Source of the DNA: Caenispirillum salinarum AK4
GTDB lineage: Bacteria; Pseudomonadota; Alphaproteobacteria; Rhodospirillales; Rhodospirillaceae
Assembly: GCF_000315795.1 (NCBI RefSeq)
Contig: NZ_ANHY01000007.1
Coordinates: 213,422 to 277,421 of the forward strand
DNA length: 64,000 nt
Reading direction: 5' to 3'
Below, in pieces: positions 1 through 8,117 of this stretch. The translations under genes and the position numbers were made by a program. Position 1 is the stretch's first letter. Each line of letters opens with the position of its first letter. Below the pieces are notes generated by a model. The model did no database searches, was not told where the DNA came from, and saw only the letters and a program-made list of their open reading frames with translations.

Positions 1-745
1 GGATCACCAGCACGCCGGCCGCCTTCATGCGCGCGACCATCGCCCGCAGGAATTCCGGCCGGTGCATCCGCATGCCCGACGCGCCCTGCACCAAGGGCTC
101 GATGATGCAGGCGACCGTCTCGCCGCCGTGAGCCTCAAGGTGGGCGTCCAGCGCCGTCAGGGCCTCGGCCTCCTTGGCCTCGATGGTGTCGTCGCCGATC
201 CACGTGGTGGGCACGGGCAGGATGTCGACGGGGAACAGCATCTCCCGCCAGGCATCGAAGAAGTTGCTGGAGACGCCGGCCGACATGGCGCCCACCGTGT
301 CGCCGTGATAGCCGCCGTCGAACGCGATGAACCGCCGACGGTCGACATCGCCCTTGTTCAGGAAGTACTGGCTGGCGGCCTTCATCGCGACTTCCACGGC
401 GGTCGATCCGTTGTCGCTGAAGAACACCTTGTTCAGCCCGCCGGGAAGAATTTCCGCCAGGCTCGCCGAGATGCGGATGGCGGGCTCGTGCGTGTGGCCG
501 GCGAAGATGACGTGTTCCAGGGTCCGCGCCTGCTCGGCAATGGCCTCGGCCACGACGGGATGCGAATGGCCGTGCAGGTTGACCCACCACGAGGAAATCA
601 TGTCCAGCACCTCGCGGCCGCTCTCCTCCACCAGGACCGCGCCCTTGGCGGAGCGGATCATGACGGGGTCGGGCGCGGTCTGCGCCTGGGTGAAGGGGTG
701 CCAGACGTGGGCGCGGTCCAGGCGCTTGAGATCCTCGGGGGTCAT
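1..745 (-). CDS. bioA: Adenosylmethionine-8-amino-7-oxononanoate aminotransferase, N-terminal part
   Basis: PLP-dependent class III aminotransferase that converts KAPA to DAPA in biotin synthesis, with S-adenosylmethionine as amino donor. Only the first 248 or so residues are in the window; the reading frame is open to base 1 and the catalytic lysine lies beyond the edge. The visible part has the family's early blocks: WHPFTQ near residue 16, SSWWVNLHGHSHP near 50, the FFSDNGSTAVEVAMK phosphate-binding region near 110 and FDGGYHGDTVGAMS near 140. The ATG at 745 overlaps the bioD stop by 4 bp (ATGA), so it is translationally coupled as the last visible gene of the leftward bio operon. The identification is secure; the incompleteness is due to the window boundary. 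Confidence 0.95.
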   Translation of the reverse strand, partial: MTPEDLKRLDRAHVWHPFTQAQTAPDPVMIRSAKGAVLVEESGREVLDMISSWWVNLHGHSHPVVAEAIAEQARTLEHVIFAGHTHEPAIRISASLAEILPGGLNKVFFSDNGSTAVEVAMKAASQYFLNKGDVDRRRFIAFDGGYHGDTVGAMSAGVSSNFFDAWREMLFPVDILPVPTTWIGDDTIEAKEAEALTALDAHLEAHGGETVACIIEPLVQGASGMRMHRPEFLRAMVARMKAAGVLVI

Positions 746-1377
746 CGGGACAGGGCCTCCAGGGTCAGAAGGTTGGAAAGATCCGCCACCGCCTGGGGCG
801 TCAGCGGGTCGACATGGGGCAGCTCCCCCAGGATGGGGCGGCCGCCGAGACGGATGATGGCGTCGCGGTTCATGGGCTTGGGCGGGCCGACCAGGATCAC
901 GCCCGCCACCTCCAGCTTGCGCCGGTCCAGCGCCTCCAGCGTCAGAAGCGTGTGGTTGATGGTGCCGAGGCCGGACCGCGCCACCACCACCACCGGAAGC
1001 GCCAGGCGCTGCATCAGGTCGAGCATGGTCGCGGTCCCCGTCAGCGGCACCAGCACACCGCCCGCGCCCTCCACCACTACCGGGCGGTCACGCTCAGGCA
1101 GGGTGGAGACGGCCTCAAGGTCGATGGAGGCGCCTTCCAGCATCGCCGCCTGATCGGGGCTGAGAGCGGCCTTGTAGGCGAGCGCGGTGGGCACGATGCG
1201 GTCCGGTCCGATGTCCGCCAGCGCCGCCACGGTGCCGGCGTCGCCCTCGGGCAGGTCGTCGGTGCCGCTCTGCACGGGTTTCCAGTAATCGGCGTTCAGC
1301 GCCCGGACGAGGCAGGCCGAGGCGACGGTCTTGCCGACGTCGGTGTCGGTGCCGGTGACGAAAACGCCGCGCATCAC
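742..1377 (-). CDS. bioD: Dethiobiotin synthetase
   Basis: ATP-dependent carboxylase that closes the ureido ring of DAPA to give dethiobiotin. About 211 residues, close to the usual 220. The N-terminus carries the P-loop GTDTDVGKT, followed by YWKPVQSG and the acidic metal-binding region; VVVEGAGGVLVPL near residue 105 is the conserved Walker-B-like segment, and GLGTINHTLLTLEAL follows. Two starts are possible: GTG at 1377, giving a GTGA overlap with the bioC stop, or ATG at 1374, one codon later. Both couple it to bioC. It lies between bioC and bioA in the same orientation. Confidence 0.95.
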   Translation of the reverse strand: MMRGVFVTGTDTDVGKTVASACLVRALNADYWKPVQSGTDDLPEGDAGTVAALADIGPDRIVPTALAYKAALSPDQAAMLEGASIDLEAVSTLPERDRPVVVEGAGGVLVPLTGTATMLDLMQRLALPVVVVARSGLGTINHTLLTLEALDRRKLEVAGVILVGPPKPMNRDAIIRLGGRPILGELPHVDPLTPQAVADLSNLLTLEALSR

Positions 1378-2162
1378 GCGCCCTCCCCGCCGTGGGGCGT
1401 CTTGCGGCGAATGCCGAACAGAACGTGATAGGTGGAATAGACCTGCCCGTCGACGGCCTCCAGCCGGCGCAGGATGCGGCGGAGCTGCCCGGCCGTCAGC
1501 GGCTCCTGGCCCTCGGCCCGGGTGTGGGCGCCGATGGATTTCAGGTCGCGCAGGAAGGCATGGCCCGAGGGGCTGGACACCACGGGCGAAAGCTCGTCAA
1601 CGCCCGCACCCTCGCCCATCATCTCCGCCAGGCGTCCGGCGGTGGGATAGCCCCGGTCGAAGGGGTCGATACCGGTTTCCCGGGCCGCCGCGCGCCATTC
1701 ATGGAAGGTGTCGGCGCCCAACGTTGCCAGTGCGAGATAGCCGCCCGGCTTCACGCAGCGCATCAGCTTCTCCACCGCTCCCGGCAGATCGGCGAACCAT
1801 TGCGCGGCGAGGCTGGTGCAGACCAGGTCGAACCGCTCCGTTGGCGCGTCCGGGTTCTCGCCGTCCATGACGTGGGTGGAAACGTCCGGCAGCTCCAGCC
1901 GGGCCGTTGCGCGGACCATGGCGGGCGCGATGTCCGTCGCCGTCAGGTGCGGCTCCGGCAGGCGCTCGACCAGGGCGGCGGTGAGAAACCCGGTGCCGCA
2001 GCCGACCTCCAGCACACGCGGATGATCGGGCAGGCCGAGGCCCGAGACGCGCACCGCCAGGTCCTCGGCGATCAGGCGCTGCACGCGGGCAGCGGCATCG
2101 TAGGTTTCGGCCGCGGCAGCGGCATCGAAGCGCGCGGCGACGCGCTGCTTCCAGCTACTCAT
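1374..2162 (-). CDS. bioC: Malonyl-ACP O-methyltransferase
   Basis: SAM-dependent methyltransferase that methylates the free carboxyl of malonyl-ACP and so disguises it for chain extension to pimeloyl-ACP methyl ester. 262 residues from ATG 2162; the frame is open further upstream, but those residues are not family-like and would run through the preceding gene. SAM motif I, VLEVGCGTGFL, is at residues 50-60, with the acidic residue after LTATDIAPAMV and motif IV-like FDLVCTSLAAQWF following. Near the C-terminus the segments GIDPFDRGYPTAGR and TYHVLFGIR match BioC. The start overlaps the end of the esterase gene by 8 bp and the stop overlaps bioD. Confidence 0.93.
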   Translation of the reverse strand: MSSWKQRVAARFDAAAAAETYDAAARVQRLIAEDLAVRVSGLGLPDHPRVLEVGCGTGFLTAALVERLPEPHLTATDIAPAMVRATARLELPDVSTHVMDGENPDAPTERFDLVCTSLAAQWFADLPGAVEKLMRCVKPGGYLALATLGADTFHEWRAAARETGIDPFDRGYPTAGRLAEMMGEGAGVDELSPVVSSPSGHAFLRDLKSIGAHTRAEGQEPLTAGQLRRILRRLEAVDGQVYSTYHVLFGIRRKTPHGGEGA

Positions 2163-2781
2163 GGACAGGACGGGCCTCCAGGATGACGGCGGCGACCTCC
2201 GCCGGGTGACTGAGGGGCAGTAGATGGCCACCTCCGGCGACCATTCCAACCCCGTCGAAGGAAAAAGCGGCGCGGGCCATGGCGGGCGGAACGATGGGAT
2301 CGGCGTCGCCCGCCAGCGCGACCGTGCCCGCCGGCGCCGGGCGGCCGTCCCCGTCGCGCAGAAGGTCCAGCCCCCGGGCGAGCCGTTCGGAATGCGGCGC
2401 AGCCCCGGCGGGGCCGGCGCCGCAACGGGCGCGGAACTCGTCGAGCACCGCCTTGGGCGTGGTCTCCAGGCGGCGCCTCATGCGCTCCACCATGCGCGGC
2501 GGCACGCCTTCGGGAAAGTCCGGCGCGGCGGCAAAGCGGGGAAAACCGTTGACGGACACCAGCCGGTCCCAGCGGCACGGGCGCTCCGTCAGCAGCCAGA
2601 GAAGGCCCATGGAATGCCCGACAGCCACGTCCACCGCCTCCGGAACATCCAGGCGGGGCGCGGCACCGAGAAAGCCGAACTCCACCGTGTGAACCACGGC
2701 GTCCGCCGGCAGCCGGGCGCGGACGGCATCCCATGTGGCGGCGTCGAAGCCCCAGCCGTGAACCAGCAGGATCGACGTCAT
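2155..2781 (-). CDS. bioH: Short BioH-type pimeloyl-ACP methyl ester esterase (alpha/beta hydrolase)
   Basis: Inferred to cleave pimeloyl-ACP methyl ester, ending the BioC-protected route to pimeloyl-ACP. It is an alpha/beta hydrolase: HGWGFDAATW after the first strand (oxyanion region), nucleophile elbow GHSMG with Ser57, probable acid Asp161 in GDADPIVP, and His186 in GGGHLLPL. At 208 residues it is shorter than E. coli BioH (about 256), with most of the shortage in the cap region between strands 6 and 7. Its place between bioF and bioC, with an ATGA overlap with bioF, is the strongest argument for its role. It is not the BioG (DUF452) family. The symbol is assigned by context; catalysis on this substrate is not shown. 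Confidence 0.8.
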   Translation of the reverse strand: MTSILLVHGWGFDAATWDAVRARLPADAVVHTVEFGFLGAAPRLDVPEAVDVAVGHSMGLLWLLTERPCRWDRLVSVNGFPRFAAAPDFPEGVPPRMVERMRRRLETTPKAVLDEFRARCGAGPAGAAPHSERLARGLDLLRDGDGRPAPAGTVALAGDADPIVPPAMARAAFSFDGVGMVAGGGHLLPLSHPAEVAAVILEARPVHE

Positions 2782-3959
2782 GCCAACGCCTCAACGGCCG
2801 ATATCAGTTGGTCCATGTCGGCGTCGGAGTGGGCGGCGGAGAGGGCGAAGCGCAGGCGGCTCGCCCCGGCGGGCACGGTGGGCGGACGGATGGCGACGGC
2901 CAGAACGCCGGCCGTTTCCAGCGCCGCCATGGCCGACAGCGCGGCGTCCTCCGTCCCCAGCACGGCTGGGACAATTTGCGTGGTCGAACCACAGCAGTCC
3001 AGGCCCCGGGCGCTCAGGACCGCCCGCAGACGATCGGCGTTGGCGTGGAGCCGGGCGCGCTCGGCCTCCAGCGTCGGCACAAGGTCGAGCGCGGCGTCGA
3101 TGGCGCCCAGCACCGTCGGCGGCAGGGCGGTGGAGTAGATGAACCCACCGGCCTTGTTCACCAGCCAGTCCCGCACGGTGGACGAGCACGCCGCATAGGC
3201 CCCGAACCCGCCCAGCGCCTTGCCGAAGGTGCCCATGACCATGTGGATGCGGCCCGCCACCGCCGGATCGCACGTCAGCCCCCTGCCATGCGGTCCCAGC
3301 ACGCCGGTGGCATGGGCTTCGTCCACATAAAGAAAGGCGCCGAACCGCTCCGCCAGGTCGCAGAGGGCAGGCAGGTCGGCACGGTCGCCGTCCATGCTGA
3401 AGACGCTTTCGGTGACGATGAAGCGCGGACCGGGCTCCCCCTCGCGCTTGCGCAGCAGGTCTTCCAGGTGCGCCATGTCGTTGTGGCGGAAGCGGATCTG
3501 CCGCACGCCGGCGGCCTTCAGCCCCTCGTGCATGGAGGCATGGGCCAGCCGGTCGACGAAAACCAGCGGCGCCTTGCCGGCGACGTCGGGCATCAGCAGC
3601 GCAGCCAGCATGGCCTCGTTGGCCTGATAGCCGGAATTGAGCACCAGCGCGGCCTCGGTGCCCTTGAAGGCGGCCAGCTTGTCCTCCACCGCCGCATGGG
3701 CCTCCAGCGTGCCGCAGACCAGGCGCGAGGCAGTGGCGCCCACGCCCATCGTTTCGGCCCAGGACCGCGCCCGCTCGATCAGCAGCGGGTGGCGCGACAG
3801 GCCCAGGTAGTCGTTGGAAGACACGTTGAGCAGCACCCGGCCGTCGCGTTCCACATGGGCGGCATCGGCTGCCGCCACCGGCCGCGTCACGCGCCGCCGG
3901 CCCGCCGCCGCCAGGGCGTCGAGCTGTTGGGACAGGCGGTCCAGGTATGCGGTCGTCAT
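2778..3959 (-). CDS. bioF: 8-amino-7-oxononanoate synthase
   Basis: PLP enzyme that condenses pimeloyl-ACP (or CoA) with L-alanine to form KAPA. 393 residues from ATG 3959; an in-frame GTG upstream adds 23 residues without similarity. Family blocks: NVSSNDYLGLSRHP at 45-58, GATASRLVCGT near 74, YVDEAHATGVLGPHGRG at 211-227 (Asp213 and His216 contact PLP) and the PLP lysine Lys247 in GTFGKALGGFGAY. First gene of the leftward operon; the 87 bp separating it from the next gene upstream should hold the promoter. I saw no alphaproteobacterial BioR-type palindrome there. Confidence 0.96.
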   Translation of the reverse strand: MTTAYLDRLSQQLDALAAAGRRRVTRPVAAADAAHVERDGRVLLNVSSNDYLGLSRHPLLIERARSWAETMGVGATASRLVCGTLEAHAAVEDKLAAFKGTEAALVLNSGYQANEAMLAALLMPDVAGKAPLVFVDRLAHASMHEGLKAAGVRQIRFRHNDMAHLEDLLRKREGEPGPRFIVTESVFSMDGDRADLPALCDLAERFGAFLYVDEAHATGVLGPHGRGLTCDPAVAGRIHMVMGTFGKALGGFGAYAACSSTVRDWLVNKAGGFIYSTALPPTVLGAIDAALDLVPTLEAERARLHANADRLRAVLSARGLDCCGSTTQIVPAVLGTEDAALSAMAALETAGVLAVAIRPPTVPAGASRLRFALSAAHSDADMDQLISAVEALA

Positions 3960-4046
3960 GGCGGGCGGTCGCCTCGGGCCGGTTCCGATCGGGGGCAACG
4001 GATTAGCAGCCCCGCCCCCCGCCCGCAAGACCCTTCGGGTGAACCA

Positions 4047-5483
4047 TCAGGAACCGTGCTGTGTCCCGGCGGTGTCGGCCGGTTCCATGACAACCCGAAC
4101 GGGCTCGCGCAGCTTGATGTCACGGTGCGGGTACGGAACCTGGATGCCTTCGGCCTTGAAGGCGTCCCACACCGCCAGCAGAACCTGGCCGGTCACGTTG
4201 ACCACGCCGCCCGGCGCGTCCTCGATCCAGAAACGCAGGATGAACTCCAGCCCGTCGTCGCCGAAGGCGGTCAGGTGGCACACCGGCGCAGGCTTCTCCA
4301 CCACCCGGCCGGGCTTGGCCGCCGCCTCCACCGCCAGCGCGCGGACGCGGTGCGGATCGGCGTCGTAGGTGACGGAAAAGGGCACCTCCAGCCGCACGTA
4401 GTTGTCGGTGTGCGACCAGTTGACCACGCGGTTGGTGATGAAATCCTCGTTGGGGATGAGGATTTCCTTGCGGTCGCGGGTGACCAGCGAGACGAACCGC
4501 GCCTGCATGCTGACCACCCAGCCGAAGGTGCCCTCCACCTCGATCACGTCGCCGGGCTTGACGCTGCGGTCCATGAGCAGGAACACGCCCGACAACAGGT
4601 TCGCCACCACCCGCTGCAGGCCGATGCCGATGCCCAGGCCAAGGGCGCCCGAGAACACGGCCAGCGCCGTCATGTCGACGCCGACGGCGGTCAGCGCCAT
4701 CACCACAGCCAGGGCGATCAGGCCGAACCGCAGCAGTTTGCCGATCAGGACGCGCGCCGAAGGGCTGAGGTCGGTGACGGTCTGAAGGCGCCGGTCCACC
4801 ACCTTCACCAGCAGCGTCGCCGCCCACAGCAGTACGCCCAGCCACAGCGTCGCCTGCACGAACAGCAAGGCCGACAGACGGAACTCGCCGGCCTGGATGG
4901 CGATGGCGTCCAGCACCGTCACCGCCGCGCCATAGAGCCCGGTGATGTCCAGCGCCGCCACCGTCCACACCACCACCGACACACCGCGCCGCGCCAGGCG
5001 CGTGCGCAGGATGGACGTGGCGACGCGGATGACGATCCAGGCGGTCAGAAGGCTCGACAGGACGCCCAGCGCACGGGCGTAGTCCACCGGCGCGAAAACC
5101 ACGATGGCCCGGCCGGCAAACGAGATGAGAAGCACGAAGATCAACAGCCGCAGCTGCTTGGTCAGCGTCCAGGCAAGCCGTTGCAGAGGCCGGATGCGCT
5201 TGAGCCGCACCACCAGCCGCTCCGCCGGGTGGCGCAGCAGCTTGGCCAGCACGGTCGCCACCAGCCAGGCCGCGCCGGCGATGATGACCTGCCAGGCCAC
5301 CGCCGCCGTCAGGATGTGCTCCGTCAGCCAACCCAGCACCTGCCGCGCCCAGCCCTCGGCCTCCGCCCAATCGGGGACCGGCAGGGTGTCCAGCGGCTGG
5401 ATACGGTCGGCGGGGGGCAGCAGTCGTCCGTCGTCGGCCAAGAGGCCTCCATGAGTGGTGCGCACGATCTTTCCATCATACAC
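4047..5483 (-). CDS. MscS-family mechanosensitive ion channel
   Basis: Inner-membrane channel of the MscS superfamily, expected to open under membrane tension during osmotic downshift. About 478 residues, larger than E. coli MscS (286): an N-terminal region with several extra hydrophobic segments (roughly residues 60-240) precedes the conserved core. The pore helix TM3 is recognisable as GALGLGIGIGLQRVVANLLSG, followed by the beta-domain signature RSVKPGDVIEVEGTFGWV and the ILIPNEDFITNRVVNWS segment. The C-terminus has the alpha/beta domain ending near YPHRDIKLREPV. The start is taken as GTG 5483; no better start with a ribosome site was seen. Divergent from the L,D-transpeptidase gene, convergent with nothing; its stop lies 88 bp upstream of bioF. 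Confidence 0.88.
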   Translation of the reverse strand: MYDGKIVRTTHGGLLADDGRLLPPADRIQPLDTLPVPDWAEAEGWARQVLGWLTEHILTAAVAWQVIIAGAAWLVATVLAKLLRHPAERLVVRLKRIRPLQRLAWTLTKQLRLLIFVLLISFAGRAIVVFAPVDYARALGVLSSLLTAWIVIRVATSILRTRLARRGVSVVVWTVAALDITGLYGAAVTVLDAIAIQAGEFRLSALLFVQATLWLGVLLWAATLLVKVVDRRLQTVTDLSPSARVLIGKLLRFGLIALAVVMALTAVGVDMTALAVFSGALGLGIGIGLQRVVANLLSGVFLLMDRSVKPGDVIEVEGTFGWVVSMQARFVSLVTRDRKEILIPNEDFITNRVVNWSHTDNYVRLEVPFSVTYDADPHRVRALAVEAAAKPGRVVEKPAPVCHLTAFGDDGLEFILRFWIEDAPGGVVNVTGQVLLAVWDAFKAEGIQVPYPHRDIKLREPVRVVMEPADTAGTQHGS

Positions 5484-5603
5484 AATTCACGACGATTTGA
5501 TCGGGATCGTGTGCACTGCGACGGCCGGCTCTGCCATAATGTGTGAGCGCATGCACATGCAGGACCGTTACGCAGCTACCTCGTTCGACCACGGAGGCGC
5601 CTC

Positions 5604-7286
5604 ATGCCCGCCATATCTCTTTCCCGCGCCGCCGCCGTCGCCCTGCTGATCGGTGTTGCGCCCGCCATGCCCGTGCTGGCCGAAGCGCCTGCCAATGCCG
5701 GCGTGGCCGAGACCACCGGGCTGAGTGCCGCCTCGCCCCTGCTCGCGCCCGACCGCCCCACCGTCGCGCCGGCGCTGACCGACGCACATGAGGCGGTGCG
5801 CACCTTCTATGCCCAGCGCCTGGACGCGCCGGTGTGGCACGATGCATCCGGCTGGAAGCCGGCCGCCGCCGCCGCGCTCAAGCTGCTCCAGGACGCCGAC
5901 CGCCACGGCCTGCGCCCCGCCGACTATGTTCCGGCCGAGGGTGCGGCGCTGATCCAGGCACCGCCCACCGACCGGGCCGACGTGGCGCTGACGCGCGGCG
6001 TCCTGCACTACCTGCGGGACGTGACGGGCGGCCGCATTCCCGCCGCCCAGCGCCCCGGCCACCGCTACCCCCACGGCATGCCGGATGCACCGCAGGCCGC
6101 CGCCGCCCTGCTCGTCGAAGCCCTGGCGGCGCCGGACACGGCGGCAAAGCTGGCCGACATGATGCCCGACCACCCGCAGTATCCGCGCCTGATGCGGGCG
6201 CTGGCCGACCTGCGGCAGTTGCGCGACGCCACCGGCGGCTGGCCGCACGTGCCCGACGGACAGACCCTGCGCGAGGGCGACGTGGATCACCGGGTGCCGC
6301 TTCTGCGCGCCTCGCTGGTGCTGCACGGCGACCTGGACCCGACGGCCGCATCGACCGGTGAAACCCTCTACGACACGACGCTCGCCGGCGCGGTGGAGCG
6401 CTTCCAGCAGCGTCACGGCATTGCGGTGGACGGCGTTCTCGGGCCGGACACGCTGCGCACGCTGAACGTGCCCATCGGCCAGCGCATCGACCAGACCGTC
6501 GCCAACCTGGAGCGCCTGCGGTGGGACCCGGCGCCGCCCGTCATCGGCAAGTTCGTGGAGGTCAACGTCCCCGACTACACGCTGACCGCCTACGACAACG
6601 GCGAGGCGGCGCTGTCCATGAAGGTCGTCGTCGGCACCAAGAAGAACAAGACGCCGCTGTTCACCGACTACATGGACGACGTGGTGCTGAACCCCACCTG
6701 GACGGTGCCCCGCTCCATCGCCGCCGAGGAAATCCTGCCGCAGCTGCGCGCCGACCCGGGTTACGTTTTCGGCGAGAACATGAAAATCTATGCCTCCTGG
6801 AGCCGCAGCGCGGGCGTTGTCGACCCCTTCTCCGTGGACTGGTGGAACGTCAACGGCCGCACCATGCCCTACCGCTTCGTGGAACGGTCGGGGCCGGGCA
6901 ACGCGCTGGGTGTCGTGCGGTTCTCGCTGAACAACGACTTCGCCATCTACATGCATGACACCCCGGCCAAGAGCCTGTTCGCCCGGCCGCACCGTTCCTT
7001 CAGCCACGGCTGCATGCGGGTGGAGGATTACGACCGGCTGCTGCAGTTCGTCGCCGGACCGGCATACCGGAGCATCCGCGCGAAGCTGGACACCGGCCGC
7101 ACCATGACCATCCAGCTGCCCGAGCCGGTCGACGTGCGCGTCACCTACCGCACGGTCTGGCGTGACGACGCCGGCCGGCTGCATGTTCGTCGCGATGTTT
7201 ATGGAAATGACACCGAGGTTCTGCAACGCCTGCAAGAAGAAGGACGCCAACTTATCGCGCTCAAGCCGCAAGACCCACAGGACTAG
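5604..7286 (+). CDS. ldtD: L,D-transpeptidase, YcbB/LdtD type
   Basis: Periplasmic enzyme expected to form 3-3 (mDAP-mDAP) cross-links in peptidoglycan. 560 residues. An Ala-rich signal peptide (about 1-26, ending VLAEA) is followed by a YcbB-type N-terminal scaffold, a peptidoglycan-binding repeat around 255-290 (AVERFQQRHGIAVDGVLGPDTL) and the YkuD catalytic domain. Its signature HRSFSHGCMRVEDYDRL places the nucleophile at Cys470. A GGAGG ribosome site precedes ATG 5604. The next gene downstream encodes a DUF882/MepK-type endopeptidase, the same order as ycbB-ycbK in E. coli, which suggests the pair makes and cleaves the same cross-link type. Confidence 0.93.
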   Translation: MPAISLSRAAAVALLIGVAPAMPVLAEAPANAGVAETTGLSAASPLLAPDRPTVAPALTDAHEAVRTFYAQRLDAPVWHDASGWKPAAAAALKLLQDADRHGLRPADYVPAEGAALIQAPPTDRADVALTRGVLHYLRDVTGGRIPAAQRPGHRYPHGMPDAPQAAAALLVEALAAPDTAAKLADMMPDHPQYPRLMRALADLRQLRDATGGWPHVPDGQTLREGDVDHRVPLLRASLVLHGDLDPTAASTGETLYDTTLAGAVERFQQRHGIAVDGVLGPDTLRTLNVPIGQRIDQTVANLERLRWDPAPPVIGKFVEVNVPDYTLTAYDNGEAALSMKVVVGTKKNKTPLFTDYMDDVVLNPTWTVPRSIAAEEILPQLRADPGYVFGENMKIYASWSRSAGVVDPFSVDWWNVNGRTMPYRFVERSGPGNALGVVRFSLNNDFAIYMHDTPAKSLFARPHRSFSHGCMRVEDYDRLLQFVAGPAYRSIRAKLDTGRTMTIQLPEPVDVRVTYRTVWRDDAGRLHVRRDVYGNDTEVLQRLQEEGRQLIALKPQDPQD

Positions 7287-7432
7287 CAGGTGAAGGCGCC
7301 GTTTCGGCTTCTTCAAGTGCAATGTTTACTTGATCGAAACTCCGGGGCCCTCATACTCTGTCGCAGTCAGAGGCCGCCGCACAACAAGGCGGCCCAGGCG
7401 CTGAGAGACGAGAGAGAGCAGAGAGGGACCCA

Positions 7433-8026
7433 ATGTTCCGATTCCGGACCGCCCAGGCGGCCCGGCCGGACATGAGCCGCCGACGCGTGCTCACCGGCCT
7501 TGTGGGCGCCGCCGCCGCCACCGCTGTACTGCCCGCCCTGTCCACCCCCGCCATCGCCGCCGTTCCGCGCATTCCCGCGGATGTCGGCCGTCTGAAGTTC
7601 AAGAACCTTCACACGGGCGAAATGCTGGACGTCACCTACCGCGAGGAAGGGCACTACCTTCCCGACGCGCTGGGCGAAATCAACCATATCCTGCGCGATC
7701 ACCGCACCGGCGACATCTACGAGATGGACCGCGAATTGATGGACCTGCTGACGGACCTGGCCGCCAGCGTCGACCGCCCCATGGGCACCTTCAACATCAT
7801 TTCCGGCTACCGCTCGCCCAAGACCAACGCGACGCTCGCGGCCAAGAGCAACGGCGTGGCGCGGAAGAGCTACCACATGCGCGGCATGGCCATCGACGTC
7901 TCCATGGACGGCGTCGACCTCATGGACCTGCACAAGGCCGCGCTGCGGCTCAAGCGCGGCGGCGTCGGCGACTACCCCCGTAGCGGGTTCATCCACGTCG
8001 ACACCGGCCGCGTGCGCAGCTGGTAG
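7433..8026 (+). CDS. mepK: DUF882/MepK-type murein endopeptidase (peptidase M15 family)
   Basis: Predicted zinc peptidoglycan hydrolase. 197 residues. The N-terminus has a twin-arginine-like motif, SRRRVLTGLVGAAAATAV, at about 14-31, so export may be by Tat. The M15/DUF882 fold shows SGYRSPKTNATLAAKS, then SYHMRGMAIDV with the first His and the Asp ligand, and SGFIHVDTGRVRSW with the last His at the C-terminus. GAGGGA precedes ATG 7433. It follows the YcbB-like gene and is closed by a strong terminator at 8058. E. coli MepK cleaves 3-3 cross-links, so an opposing role to the upstream gene is likely. Confidence 0.88.
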   Translation: MFRFRTAQAARPDMSRRRVLTGLVGAAAATAVLPALSTPAIAAVPRIPADVGRLKFKNLHTGEMLDVTYREEGHYLPDALGEINHILRDHRTGDIYEMDRELMDLLTDLAASVDRPMGTFNIISGYRSPKTNATLAAKSNGVARKSYHMRGMAIDVSMDGVDLMDLHKAALRLKRGGVGDYPRSGFIHVDTGRVRSW

Positions 8027-8057
8027 ATCCCGCCCCCGGCGTCCGGGAGCGACAGAC

Positions 8058-8090
8058 AAGGCGGCGGAGCCCGGTGCACCGCCGCCTTTT
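8058..8090 (+). terminator. Intrinsic terminator after the L,D-transpeptidase/MepK pair
   Basis: A perfect 10-bp stem (AAGGCGGCGG at 8058-8067 with CCGCCGCCTT at 8079-8088), 11-nt loop, then TTTT. It lies 32 bp after the mepK stop. The oppositely oriented transporter gene ends at 8118, so it may stop transcription from that side too. Confidence 0.85.
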
Positions 8091-8117
8091 CCATGTCCGC
8101 CGTCCCGTCTGCCGCTG

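Noticed and set aside
3960..4046. BioR or BirA operator upstream of bioF
   Set aside because: I found no TTAT-type palindrome or other known biotin-operator pattern in the 87 bp.
2733..5546. Long + strand open frame of 937 codons
   Set aside because: It runs antisense to bioF and the MscS-like gene, both with clear motifs. The product is Arg/Gln/His-rich, the mark of an antisense frame in GC-rich DNA.
5568..7322. 584-codon minus strand frame
   Set aside because: Exactly opposite the L,D-transpeptidase gene, which has a signal peptide and catalytic motif. No motif in the antisense product.
7287..7432. Possible small gene between the L,D-transpeptidase and mepK
   Set aside because: Frames here are short, lack ribosome sites and overlap the mepK leader.
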